Source of the DNA: Strigamia acuminata
Lineage: Eukaryota > Arthropoda > Chilopoda > Geophilomorpha > Linotaeniidae
Length of the DNA: 64,000 bases
Reading direction: 5' to 3'
Assembly (NCBI GenBank): GCA_949358305.1
Contig: OX442315.1
Coordinates: 34,560,427 to 34,624,426 of the forward strand
Shown: positions 56,801-63,524 of the stretch, one piece after another
Layout of the letters: every line of letters starts with the position of its first letter
Position numbering within the stretch: the first letter of the stretch is position 1
Program-made: the position numbers and the translations under genes
Notes under the pieces: model-generated
Seen by the model: the letters and a program-made list of their open reading frames with translations, nothing else
Database searches by the model: none
Told to the model about the DNA's origin: nothing

Positions 56801-57585
56801 CAATAATTCATGTACCGGTAAGTGATTTGGCTAAACCCCATACAAAGTGAATAATTATTTGGCTGATGTGGCTGAAATGTCTTACCGGCCACAGGAAATA
56901 ATGTAATTTACATCACTGAAATGATAATTTCATCGCAATAAAAGGCTTTATGATAAGTCATTCCATCATGACTTATCAATACTGTAAGTGGCTGATTAAT
57001 AAATTCTTCGAATAATGATTGAGCACATGACTTATTTGGCTAATGGAATAAGTCATTCAAGATGGATGCCCCCAGTCAGTCTACCATGAAAAAAGGAAGA
57101 AACTGGTCAAGGACTGAAGAAATAAGCATTGCTCATTACCTAGCTAAACAGCCATACCTATGCAAAAGCAAGATTAGTAATTGCTGACATTTTTAAGCAC
57201 AAATTCATGTTTGAATTATTGATTTGGATTTGGATTTTAACTTTGAATGCACCTATTCTTTTCCAATGTTTTAATTGATCTCAATATCCTCACAGCTGCT
57301 TGGGTTGGATTAGAAACCTATGTCCAATTAACAAATAGCCAGAAGTATATTTATTGGCGATGGCAAGGAACACAGGGCGACATAGGTTTCAAAAATTGGT
57401 GTCCACACAGCGAAGTGTTGAAAGAAGCAATGTGTGGCTACATCACACTGGATCCCATGTGTTGGTTGGCAGAAAAGTGTACACTCGATAATCCGATGAG
57501 TTTTGTTTGTGAAGCTAAATATGCTCACAATGGACCTCGTCCTTTTCAGCACTTTCCAGCAGTTCCTTATCATATGGGAGGTTAG
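38846..57585 (+). CDS. CTLD gene D: chimeric protein with five C-type lectin domains
   Basis: Exons are 38846-39074, 39136-39546, 39696-40598, 41439-42008, 56297-56722 and 57296-57585 (942 aa). Signal peptide (MGFYLQLIYIVIGNFFIFSL), CTLD1 (exons 1-2), CTLD2 (exons 2-3), Thr/Ser/Gly linker (VSIGTTTT and SKGTTTSD units), CTLD3 (exons 3-4), a short linker, CTLD4 (exons 4-5), CTLD5 (exons 5-6). After the end of CTLD3 (GFIGEDKL) exon 4 switches at 41675 to the linker end and CTLD start of a gene-B-like exon 3. The last two domains are therefore B-derived. The intron between exons 4 and 5 is 14.3 kb because it contains a complete gypsy element and a MITE. The final cysteine of CTLD3 is Gly. Transcription across the retrotransposon is unproven. 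Confidence 0.7.
39945..40395 (+). repeat. Thr-rich coding minisatellite in gene D linker
   Basis: About seven 24-bp units of GGTACCACTACCACAGTCTC-type text encode GTTTTVSI; about ten further units encode GTTTSVSK/GTTTSDSK. ACA/ACC/ACT threonine codons dominate. Confidence 0.9.
40789..41000. mobile_element. hAT-like MITE fragment in intron 3 of gene D
   Basis: CAGCGTTTCCCAAACTGTG opens a segment related to the MITE at 38290-38727 (shared GGGGCGC, AATTTTGCATAAAATT-like and AAAAATTTAATGCACC text, largely inverted in order). The right end and TSD are unclear. Confidence 0.5.
41077..41370. mobile_element. Small TIR element split by a nested 206-bp hAT-like MITE
   Basis: Outer ends: ACTGAGTGGCGCAAATAAAA and, inverted, GGTTTTATTTGGGCCACC ... 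ACCACCCTGT. Nested inside is 41153-41358, with ends CAGGGGCGGCTC / GATCCGCCCCTG and 8-bp flanks GGGCCACC and GGACCACC (7 of 8 equal). Confidence 0.65.
42226..42649. mobile_element. MITE with TACTCTTTCCACACTC ends, TA target
   Basis: TACTCTTTCCACACTCAAGA at 42226 is inverted at the right end (TCTTGAGTGTGGAAAGAGTA, to 42649), with TA on both sides. Gene B has the uninterrupted site (CCTATTTG near 27127). A half copy lies at about 58700-58803. Confidence 0.9.
42841..43916 (+). repeat. 5' LTR of element 2
   Basis: Begins TGTGGTGAC and ends CGCCGCA. TATAAA at 42965-42970 is a possible promoter. A five-hairpin array lies at 43419-43631. A long antisense ORF (from ATG 43272, minus) is open to the LTR edge. 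Confidence 0.95.
43419..43631 (+). other. Array of five hairpins with constant TC-GAG-loop-CTC apex (element 2 5' LTR)
   Basis: Hairpins span 43419-43448, 43453-43481, 43498-43529, 43552-43579 and 43602-43631. Each has a constant tip TCGAG-N4/5-CTC enclosed by an outer stem that differs every time: AAACTAACA/TGTTAGTTT, GCTTTGTG/CACAAAGC, GATTGTTACG/CGTAATAATC, TTCTCGTG/CACGAGGA, ATTTTAGCG/CGCTAAAAT. Only G-U wobbles break perfect complementarity. The same array is in the 3' LTR at 55172-55384. Confidence 0.8.
43919..43936 (+). other. tRNA primer-binding site (proline-type)
   Basis: TGGGGGCCCGTCCGGGAT begins two bases after the LTR and is complementary to the 3' end of a proline tRNA with one mismatch to the common form. 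It marks the start of minus-strand DNA synthesis. Confidence 0.8.
44010..46904 (+). CDS. gag: Gag polyprotein (element 2)
   Basis: ATG 44010 (context AAAATGGCG) starts a 964-residue protein; an earlier in-frame non-ATG extension is not needed. The basic N-terminus (KRQRGRPSTQKR) is followed by a long Glu/Gln/Lys-rich coiled coil (about residues 140-280), an Arg/Ser/His- and Pro/Gly-rich low-complexity middle, a capsid-like helical region (about 590-770, with WFYSKQFQNWNHFVEEF, GESLRSYLRR and FRRGLTDY), and a single CCHC zinc knuckle CNICKKLGHWAKEC near 922. It ends with codons CTA AAA AAC TTG TAA, placing a slippery heptamer just before the stop. Gag would form particles and bind genomic RNA. 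Confidence 0.9.
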   Translation: MATPMQIVKRQRGRPSTQKRAATVLPALEPEMLMEKIISEEITPVPDPKQLKDAENEVARALSASSASSNDQELPPLPLEEVENTLREMESESSHESPPRMTMLDALRNQARQDGAQITDDMTVEEIHRAMIRLHTDRAVSNLQFEMERKEAELQQQKAEVELQHMELNRQNEEFLAQEAREYRLKGEVEDLSKMNTRNELSIRSHQEARRQLELTKSKLEQKNKELIDLADHYQRNHNQLVRYAAELDTRAKTQRTRESKIAKREDEIFHSLDQPSTSGQVKSSGPAKRLQPAESQNQINENEILRADLLRAQEELAEMKDRLQARNYTDQLVQPEMAAPTVPILTPETITISVVSELSSQSGLSSDDDQRSRRRHRSKRKRPSDSEERRADRNPLPGNRNPIFHNSDRLLGMVDDRNRRHETGIHVTSTIPLAQQQDSSKRSRRDTNPAREPPDGHESPPGGGQYRRNPPNGGNPDGHGDGPPGSGRRPPDDDGDPPDPPETPHFNTPSNSQSDSRSDSDVNAQQERDNRHRSHRRRHRGHSSRRNTHYYTAEEIDRLLADRRSSDRSDATADNADIALRQKIAQYTANNWTHDLVDERTIRWDHIKPALFDGEWEAGSTLLDEVLRISRLNGIACHTALKRVVPKALIDRAEKWFYSKQFQNWNHFVEEFMTEYGESSEDLLQMWDNLSQNKGESLRSYLRRTEDLLVTLPYTMGDAAIDRQFRRGLTDYSKNVLLSVRAPYPGGFAELAKFMRANQIRIDENYKAYLPADEKVAYAKRQQRRKELAKDTRFANTPLLQPPKRGDFLAETAKESRKGSDGKNPHPTPKAHLAEVTDMEAASEPEKSDSEPESEAAAALLARNNAVARKFGPKMAPKNVTFGSPKTDALSRSKSPTPKKDEAKRLSSPSPKVAKSPATDPCNICKKLGHWAKECPDRKSSKDKILEEFEKSMKSIGELLKNL
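46892..46933 (+). promoter_or_regulatory. Programmed -1 frameshift signal, gag to pol (element 2)
   Basis: A AAA AAC at 46892-46898 is in phase with gag (CTA AAA AAC TTG TAA). Nine bases later CGCATCCA (46908-46915) pairs perfectly with TGGATGCG (46926-46933) around a 10-nt loop. A -1 slip enters the pol frame, open since 46823. Confidence 0.85.
46898..51373 (+). CDS. pol: Pol polyprotein: protease, RT, RNase H, integrase (element 2)
   Basis: This intact frame of about 1490 residues is reached by the -1 frameshift; there is no good ATG at its start. Motifs by residue from 46898: protease DSGA near 173 and VLLGCDF; RT with LCIDFRPLNA, FGLVNAPSTFQ and YLDDI near 527; RNase H with HTDAS near 673, ELEC, RTDHQALKWL and ADALSR; integrase HGHPLSGHPG...CERC zinc finger near 984, catalytic Asp residues in SVDLTG (near 1050) and SDNG (near 1109), and Glu in VERVNRD (near 1145). 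A C-terminal GPYVI/VELRKL module and a charged tail follow. The layout matches the broken pol of element 1. All catalytic residues I looked for are present. Confidence 0.95.
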   Translation, partial: LVSAHPDGLVDATPTASENKLTPSQILDEFLNTQIKLELENNLMFPKIDVSSLRLVLQNENITEEFFKEKVQQLKVNWESKIKDAVTLLDEKARPTPEIVERSDKIDLPGLDDCIEKLMATTLVTNDLLDELPLDPPIEIKPPRRFKCKYADIPNSNDLPTIRLQTANGMITGMLDSGANRSFMAYSVVISLKLEDEIRPIGPDVRVTTASEDVVPEGTLLLSFAWTHGMLSHPFIILRNKYPIVLLGCDFMNRLNIQPNPKTMSWNFVKSLKEDLPFVPQAILDRYQEFLDPPEEIMRRDFIKANHMKAGSATACQAKVADEENIVQRLVSDANLSMENNLMLEKVLKKHEKILSRRPGRTHLVRHEIKLDTKVPIRVPFKSVNPQKREIIRQICQDMLDNGYVEQATGDYGMRIVLVMRPDCDPRLCIDFRPLNAHTLYDPPQMPSIEEILRELGRFEWVTTIDLSKGYWQIEVHPNDRAKTAFWSPLGRLQFRVMPFGLVNAPSTFQKLIEKILGDAYRKFAWAYLDDIIIISKNFEEHMIHLEEILNKLENANLHVHPEKSKFGRKELTFLGYKLSVQGVSVDPKKVAAIKEMPAPSNLKELQRFLGMVNFFHRLLKNLAVMTEPLRPLLKKDVEFIWSEIHQEAFDQIKDALTNAETMAMPDLTEPFIVHTDASRKGLGAALMQMREIDDQNIEVPCVYASRSLQPAEINYSATELECLAVIWALRKFRHYLEFTTFVVRTDHQALKWLMQLDEPAGRLARWQMELMRYSFEIQYIKGPLNVLADALSRSPIDKPENPEDDGDNDELLSYCPSPQRNWKMGKFHELPVSTLEEKEDHEFVNYWTKIYDSSEESDDVIRMQISRKFQVPSSNVLIKAFVAKIVERLDCEPPTREDIIKAQKEDKVCQLMRNFLNCNQFPPDVTTRLQRKQYRKHATTFLIEDDLLMQFHPTMSDELGEDGRALKVFVPQTLKYKIIWLMHGHPLSGHPGIARTLYRARRIYTWKGMKSDITRFIRHCERCQACKPRTKGQIEAAQMGPYSPFDCLSVDLTGPKPRTRKNNTHILVILDVATHWPELYPMCNPTAGKVANCIYHLSMSMGFPRKIISDNGPQFRAQVFKKFCEKFKMVPTPTSTYHPQANPVERVNRDIKYLVAIYSSVHSKWDEYLREFAFSLRTTVTRGRDFSPAFLNFFRELRVPWDPRIPEGILVVDPKNPHLYVQKLEAVIAETYQHMMSHVLDLRRRVNLKKEGEKFSNFKLNDLVWRDSHVLSSAARGIAAGIADKRTGPYVITKVLQGGSVELRKLENNEIFPAVHSSELTPYFPSFDQEVWLEGEEVGQKTENIINTLDDDELKKIPVDNSSKPQMESDLVNNDVELRDSFKKLEIAKKLNKKVFLEKKQKTSEIKDSSDSVSDDNEDGDLNTINPSPTKRYNLRTRKPRGKNNMCLLPSITSRSRDQPYDVRSNSSSHTQTNQTVRLDDVANSDVTQT
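51374..51583 (+). promoter_or_regulatory. Leader of ORF3, with candidate splice sites
   Basis: Donor-like GTAAGTAG at 51497 and a pyrimidine-rich acceptor ending at 51575 (TTTGAATTAG) define a possible 79-bp intron just ahead of the ORF3 start. ORF3 is therefore probably made from a spliced mRNA. Confidence 0.45.
51584..54420 (+). CDS. ORF3: third, spliced ORF of element 2, function unknown
   Basis: Exon 1 (51584-51847, ATG context CAAATGG) and exon 2 (52201-54420) join in frame across a 353-bp intron (GTAAAT...TTTTACAG), giving 827 aa. Exon 1 is acidic and Ala-rich (EEFAEAQAEAQAALADAAAR), ending in a Pro-rich segment. Exon 2 starts with a folded-looking Trp/Arg-rich domain (FWAARHKFSKALNKRWGTKF), then a long Arg/Ser-rich stretch, another helical domain, a poly-Pro run, and a C-terminal domain rich in aromatic residues. 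No signal peptide, membrane segment or protease motif is visible, so it is not an envelope gene. The Arg/Ser-rich part suggests nucleic acid binding. Exon 1 resembles the upstream ORF3 exon of element 1. No known family was recognised. Confidence 0.75.
54421..54593 (+). other. 3' internal end of element 2 with polypurine tract
   Basis: Short AT-rich stretch ending in AAAAGGGGGGGAAG (54580-54593) against the 3' LTR. Confidence 0.8.
54594..55669 (+). repeat. 3' LTR of element 2
   Basis: Same 1076 bp as the 5' LTR. Differences seen: GACC for GACT at the ninth-tenth bases, CACTGG for CGCTGG, ACACAT for ACACGT. The hairpin array repeats at 55172-55384. Confidence 0.95.
56751..57253. mobile_element. 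MITE in the last intron of gene D (duplicate of 28384-28882)
   Basis: Same GGTGCATTC ends and TA flanks at the same intron position as in gene B. It therefore predates the segmental duplication. Confidence 0.8.
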
Positions 57586-59740
57586 GCTCATTTAACGCCT
57601 ACCGTTATTTAATTGCAATTTACAGACAAGTGTGAATAGAATATTTTCACTGGTTGCTATAATATACTGAAAGAAAAGTTAGAGGAAATAAAATTTGGCA
57701 CTATTAAAGTATGATTCAGTTTATCTGTATAAAATAAATAAATGCTCTATTAAATGCATTAGCATTTTCTCTGAAATCGTTTGTCATGAGAATTCAACCA
57801 TTCTTTCAGCAGTGGAAGAGTAAATACAGTAAGTGAAGTGCTCTTTATTCCATCCTTCAAGTTCAAAACTTTCAAATTTCGCGGCACAAATAAGTTCGTT
57901 CGCGTGTCTGGTGCTAGGAGGAGCGCAAAACCAATGCTCTTTATTGTGCCTTAGATCATTTTAATGTCGCGGACCAATATTTTTTTTTCCCAATGTGCAG
58001 GGCTGGACTGGGAACAAATTTAGTGCCGGGAAATCTGGATGTTCGGGCCACAATTAATCAAGTCGGGAAGGGCCACAGCAAGCCATGACGGGCCACAGCA
58101 GCCACGGGCCACCGGGAAATTCCCGGTAACCTGCCGGGCCAGTCCAGCACCGCCAATGTGTTGCTGACCAGTATCATATTTTGTCGCAATGCCGACCAGT
58201 ACCACATTCAGTTGTGGTGAAATTTTGATGCAGTCCAGATTATGAGATTAAATGGGGTCTTTCATGCTTAGAATTAATCGATTACGCACTTAACTTATTT
58301 GCGGACCACCGGCCTCTTGCTCGCGGACCACACTTTGAGAAGCACTGCCTAAAGGTGGAAATACAAGGAAGTGGGTAAAATTTAAAAGTGTGCTTTTACT
58401 TGAAAAAACGGCTAAACACTCGTCCGCTTGAGCAAACACGAGCTTGCGTTTTTATTCAAAGCTTTGTTTTGATGCGAGCTTATACTTCAAGCATTATAGT
58501 GTGTATTTTATGATTGATGATAGATGGTCAAGAAAGACAACGTGTCGGCCATGTAAAGTTAACAGAGTGTTTTATTCAAGTTTTAACAAATAGATGGCGC
58601 TGCTCGTAAGAGTGCCAAAACGTTACAATTGGTCAAGATTGACCTATGGAGTAGGATACTCCACATTATTATACCAAAAAAGAATTAAAATCAGACGGAA
58701 CTACTTTTCCTTGTGGTAGAACTTCGACTACAGTTCTGCATAATCAGACTAGGGTAATGGAAGCCAAGATTCCAGGGCTCCTCCTGAGTGTGGAAAGAGT
58801 ATAGTGAGGATGTTTTGTAGAAATTAGTGACTTTTTACTAGGAGTAAATAACGCATTCCAAAATAAATTGTAGATTGTTTATGTCTGGCAAAATGTTGTC
58901 CACTGAAACATAGAGGTTTGCATTTCTACTTGTAGATAATGAACCATTAAAAATAGAAACTTATACTTTTTTTTAAAAGAAAGACAAGCCTGTTTAGTAA
59001 ACCAACATATATTTTAAATTTGTTTTCTGAATTTAAAGTAGATAATTTTGGGGCCATAACGAAGGTCACGATCATGTTTCCGCTCTAACCGAAACGAACA
59101 AAACACATTTATGCTCATATTTCACGAACCGTTGGAGGTAGAAATATGTATTTTTTTAAAAATAAAATCTTGTTTCATTCTCTGATGTATTGTATAAATT
59201 TTTACACACATTTAAAAGTACTTTATTTTAATGCAGGATTTGCTAAAGTTGTGGGAGGGAAACAATGTTTTAGGAAAAGTTATGCTCAATGATTCACGAG
59301 CTAAATCTATGTTTCCTCCTGAGTTGTGAGTTGTAATCAGGTATTTAAATGTAAGCAGCCGCCCAATGCTGTTGAATCGTGGTATTATCGATTCAATGGC
59401 TTGGTGGCGATCCATTACGGTACCTTAATTGCTTTTCCAAGATTAGTGTGCACAATGGCATGCACAAATAGATCAAACTGGCAGGAACACTACGCTTACT
59501 CTTATATTTGGAAACTACCCATTTTTTTTTCATTTTTAACAACGTACATTTAAATAACACAAAACCAAAATATATGGAAAATGTGCATCATGATCCCTCA
59601 CTCCAGTGAAATGTGCTTTTAACATATTTGAAATAAACCCTACGTTTAACTAAAGAGTTAAATTTTTGCTGCAGCGCTGTTGTAGAAAAATGTTATTAAA
59701 CACTTCATTCAACTCAGTGAAACATTTATTTTAAAATGTT
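57586..59740. other. Intergenic DNA between genes D and E, transposon debris
   Basis: The duplicated 3' flank ends near 57948. 57950-58350 looks like a hAT-type MITE (GCGGACC at both ends, right end ACTTTGAGAAGCACTG) containing a GGGCTGGACTGGGAAC / GCCAGTCCAGC inverted repeat (58008-58149). 58540-58663 may be a diverged solo LTR related to 19797-19979, with AGATGGCGCT at 58592. 58700-58803 is half of the TACTCTTTCC MITE. 58804-59740 shows nothing recognisable. Confidence 0.5.
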
Positions 59741-59835
59741 TGCACACTCAAATTACTCCATAAACTGCACATCCGTCTTATTATTCCAAACTATTAGATA
59801 TTGTTTTCATTTTCATTAATCAAAGTGGAGTTAAA
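59741..59835 (+). promoter_or_regulatory. Leader of CTLD gene E
   Basis: TAAACTGCACATCCGTCTTA and a TTAGATATTGTTTTC block match the leaders of genes A, B and D. No convincing TATA box. Confidence 0.5.
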
Positions 59836-62446
59836 ATGAGTTTCAATCTCCAATTAATCTGCGCAGTTATTGTTAATGTTTTCACCTTTTCTCATACTTT
59901 TGAAGTTGCCAAGTTTGAGGGTCGTCTTTATTATATTGATAACACAAGACGGCTGTCTTGGACAGAAAGTGTCACTATGTGCATGGAAAAAGGTTTGCAA
60001 ATGGTCAGTGTAAATTCACCAGCAGTCTCTGACTTTCTCAAACAAGTAACTCACAAAGATAAAGGTATCAAAATACAAAAACTATAACTGTGTTCAATTC
60101 ATGAAAGGAAAAGTGACTTTTTCGTTTAAAAATTTGACAAAAGGCGGAGCATGCTACATTGGTCATTTTCATTGTTATGGCGCTCGATCTAACATGTCTT
60201 GTGTGTGAATTGAACACAGTTAATATTAATATTTCTATTTCAAATGCATATCACCTTTTGTTTTGCAGACTATTGGCTAGGCGCAACAAAGCACACTATT
60301 TGTGAAGATAAGATGGTTGAACATCGAGATACGATCCAGTTTGGAGGCAGCACCTTCTATTTTTATAGAGAAAAGGGAGCAACATTTTTTGACGCTTATA
60401 GGATTTGTGCAGACAACAATCTGAACTTGGCCACCCTTGATGATGAACAATTAACTGTTCAGTTGATCAGCGAAGCCAAAAACCGAAAAGCAAGTTAGTG
60501 TAATTATAATTTTGAAATTGGCCCAAATCCCAAAGAAAGCCTACAAACAATCCTACTTCAAGTACAATTAAAATTACATAATATACAATTCACTAAAAAT
60601 GACGCTCCTTCATGATTTCAAAGACATTCACAAGGTGGCGATTCCCTCTCTACTAATTTAACAAAGAGCGTGTGCTTACTGATTTGTTGCTAGGATATTT
60701 CTCAAACGACTACAATTTATGAAACATCCTTGCTGCATGTTAGTAGGAATACATTTCGTTTATAACCTAGTTATTCGCAATATAAAAATATCCGTATGTT
60801 TATTAATATTAATACTTAAACATTTTCAGATTACTGGATAGGTTTGCAGAGTTACGACCAATATGGGATTGCAGTAACCAAATGGCATTGGAATAGTACA
60901 GGCGCAGACTTGGCTTTCACAAATTGGTGTGCACCACAAACTCACAAAGTTAATATCCAATATAAGTACCAATGGTGCGCTTACTTAAATACCGACGAAG
61001 AGTGCTGGACAACAGAAGTATGTGACAGAGACTTTGGAAACGTTCAAGGTTTTATTTGTGAAGATAAGGGCAGAAAATTTTACACTACCTCTACCACTAC
61101 CACAACAACATCAACACGTCCAACCACTACCACTACCACAACTCCTGCCACAACTACCACGGACACTACCACAACCACAACCTCTACAACTACGACAACT
61201 CCTACCACAACCACAACCACAACTCCTACCACTACCACAACTGCTACCACAACACCTACCACTACCACTACCACAACTGCTACCACAACACCTACCACTA
61301 CCACTACCACAACCCATACACCAACCACTACTACAACTACCAATAGTCCCACCACCACAACAACCGCTAAGCCTACCACTACCACCACCAAGTCCCAACC
61401 CATCCGCCTAACACGGGTACCATCACAAAGCTTGGTCTCCACCCTTACCACAGCTGAAGGTGTTCACTATTATTTTTATGAAACTACCGTAAGTCAAGCA
61501 GATGCAACTGCAATATGTCAAGAAAATGGACAGAGCCTTGTCACTATCGATGATGCGCAAATATGGGCTTTAATTAAAACAGAAGTTAAAAAGAGAAACA
61601 GGAGTAAGTTGAATAGAAAAATCAGTAAATTTGATACTTTTTTAATTTCTAAATTTTTAGATTATTGGATTGGAACGGTATCTTATTCAATGAAGATTGA
61701 CCACAATGAGAATATATTTTGGAGATGGAACAACACTGGTCTCAATATAGTGTACGAAAATTGGTGTCCAAACCAGTTTGCAACTAAGGATCTTCGTTGT
61801 TCCTTTGTTAATGCTGCACAATTAAGTATGTGTTGGATGTTCTCAAATTGTGAGAAAACAGATACGGTTACAGGATTCATCACTGAAGATAGAGTGAATC
61901 ACACGGCTGAGTATGATGTTCTAATATACAGAGGTCATGAATACTTTATGTACAATAGAAACCATAAAAAGATGAATTGGTACGAAGCTAGAGATATATG
62001 TCGAAGTAAGAACAAGAATCTTCTAACTCTTGACAGCAATGAAAAAATTGACTTTTTCAACAATATATTCCAACATAAAAATATGAGTAAGTGATTTTGA
62101 TGGTAAATTAATTTTTTCGCTTTAATTGTTTTCGTTTTCTCTTCTAGCTGTGTGGGTAGGATTAGAAACCTACATGCAAATTGTAAACGGTAACAAGTAC
62201 ATGTATTGGCGCTGGGTAGGAACAGGGCACGATATAACTTACAAAAACTGGTGTCCACGCAGCAAACTGCTAAAAGAATCAATGTGTGGCTACATCACGC
62301 TCGACAGCATGTGTTGGATGGCAGAAAGGTGCACAAACTATGACATATTGAGTTTTGTTTGTGAAGATAAACATGCCATAACCCACAGTACAGGTCCTAC
62401 TTTTCAGCACTATGTAGCAATGGCTTATCATAAAGGAGTTAAATAA
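59836..62446 (+). CDS. CTLD gene E: C-type lectin protein with a Thr-rich linker and truncated CTLD1
   Basis: Exons are 59836-60064, 60269-60493, 60830-61603, 61661-62086 and 62148-62446 (650 aa). Signal peptide (MSFNLQLICAVIVNVFTFSH), CTLD1, CTLD2, a threonine-rich linker (about 61080-61400, mostly ACC/ACT/ACA codons), CTLD3 and CTLD4. In exon 2 the second half of CTLD1 is reduced: WLGA is followed at once by TKHTICEDK, losing about 60 residues including the W-rich strand and inner cysteines. The intron between exons 3 and 4 is only 57 bp, in frame and without a stop, so it may be retained. The final cysteine of CTLD3 is Thr (GFITEDR). AATAAA near 62467 probably ends the transcript. Likely secreted. 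Confidence 0.75.
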
Positions 62447-63176
62447 ATTAGGTTTTGTCAATACTTAATAAAACTTGTCCAACTTTTGTGAAAAATTTGT
62501 AGTTATTTTATCTTTTGTATGTGACAGTGTATCCTCATGCTGGCATACACCCAATTTGTTTTACACCGTCTTTATTTCCATATTTTGATTTAACACGGTC
62601 TAAAAAAATTAATTTTACATGATTTCTTTAGATTTAACACGTTTTTTTTTACAAAGATTTTTAAAAAGGTTGTGGTGATTTCGGATTTATGTGAGAAGGT
62701 AAGTCAATAGGTCATTACGTCGTCTCCAAAGTCTATACACAGTGCTAGAATGGCCCGGCAGGATACCGGCAATTTCCCTGTGAATTTTTTTCCCCTTTTG
62801 TTGAGGCCCGATCTATCTATATTTCCGGATATATATTTGCTCCCGTGGCCCGACCTGTCCATATTTCCCGGTACAAATTTGTTCCCGTTGCTCGACCTGC
62901 CTAGATTTCCCCGTATTAAGTTTGTTCCCAGTCCAGCCCTGGCCCGGGACCAGGGTCGGCTCTAAAAGTTGTAGATGAGATTTTAATACTAAGTTGTTTT
63001 GCGATTGTTATTATAAGAAGTTTGCAACAGTGCTGGTTGTTACGTTGCTCGTTTTCAGAATGAGGAGAATAAACCGTTCTTTTTCGTTATATTGCACAAA
63101 TGGAGTGAAACTTCTTTCTAAATCGCAACAAAAGTAAGGACGTTTTCAAATTTTGGTAACCCTAAAATCTAAAAAT
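62447..63176. other. Gene E 3' flank and degenerate repeat
   Basis: After the polyadenylation signal there is a GC-richer block (62750-62960) with repeated CCCGTTGCTCGACCTGCC/CCCGTGGCCCGACCTGTCC units and a GTTCCCAGTCCAGCCC end, related to the GGGCTGGACTGGGAAC repeat near 58008. No gene seen. Confidence 0.5.
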
Positions 63177-63479
63177 TACCGTACCGCCCCGTTTAAACGC
63201 TTGGGCGTTTAATTTCTTTTTTCCAGCCGCTTCCCCGGCGCTAATTTGAAACCCGGCGCTAAATTGAACCCGACGCATAACCGAAAATTCGTCAATTTTT
63301 CGCAAAAAATGGCGAATTTTCGGCAAAAATCACCGATTTTTTACAAAAAATCGGTGATTTTTGGGACCCGGCGCTTATTCGGGGCCGGCGCCAATTCACT
63401 GGACCGCCGATGACTGCCCGGCGCTAAAACGGGGCCTGCGCTTTATTGAACCCGGGCGTTTAAACGGGGCGGTACGGTA
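63177..63479. mobile_element. GC-rich foldback MITE (TACCGTACCGCCCCG ends)
   Basis: TACCGTACCGCCCCGTTTAA at 63177 is inverted at 63460-63479 (TTAAACGGGGCGGTACGGTA). The centre holds a further perfect palindrome, AAAAATCACCGATTTTTT / AAAAATCGGTGATTTTT (about 63324-63363). Confidence 0.85.
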
Positions 63480-63524
63480 TGTAATTTCTAATCTAAATAA
63501 ACTATTAAATTAATAATTTAGTGC

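Larger units (their letters stand above)
41675..57948 (+). repeat. Segmental duplication, copy 2 (3' part of gene D and flank)
   Basis: Homologous to 26573-30337 after removing the MITE 42226-42649 and the retrotransposon 42841-55669. The left join lies inside coding sequence at ACTTCTGACAGTAAAAG; homology fades at about 57948. Confidence 0.85.
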
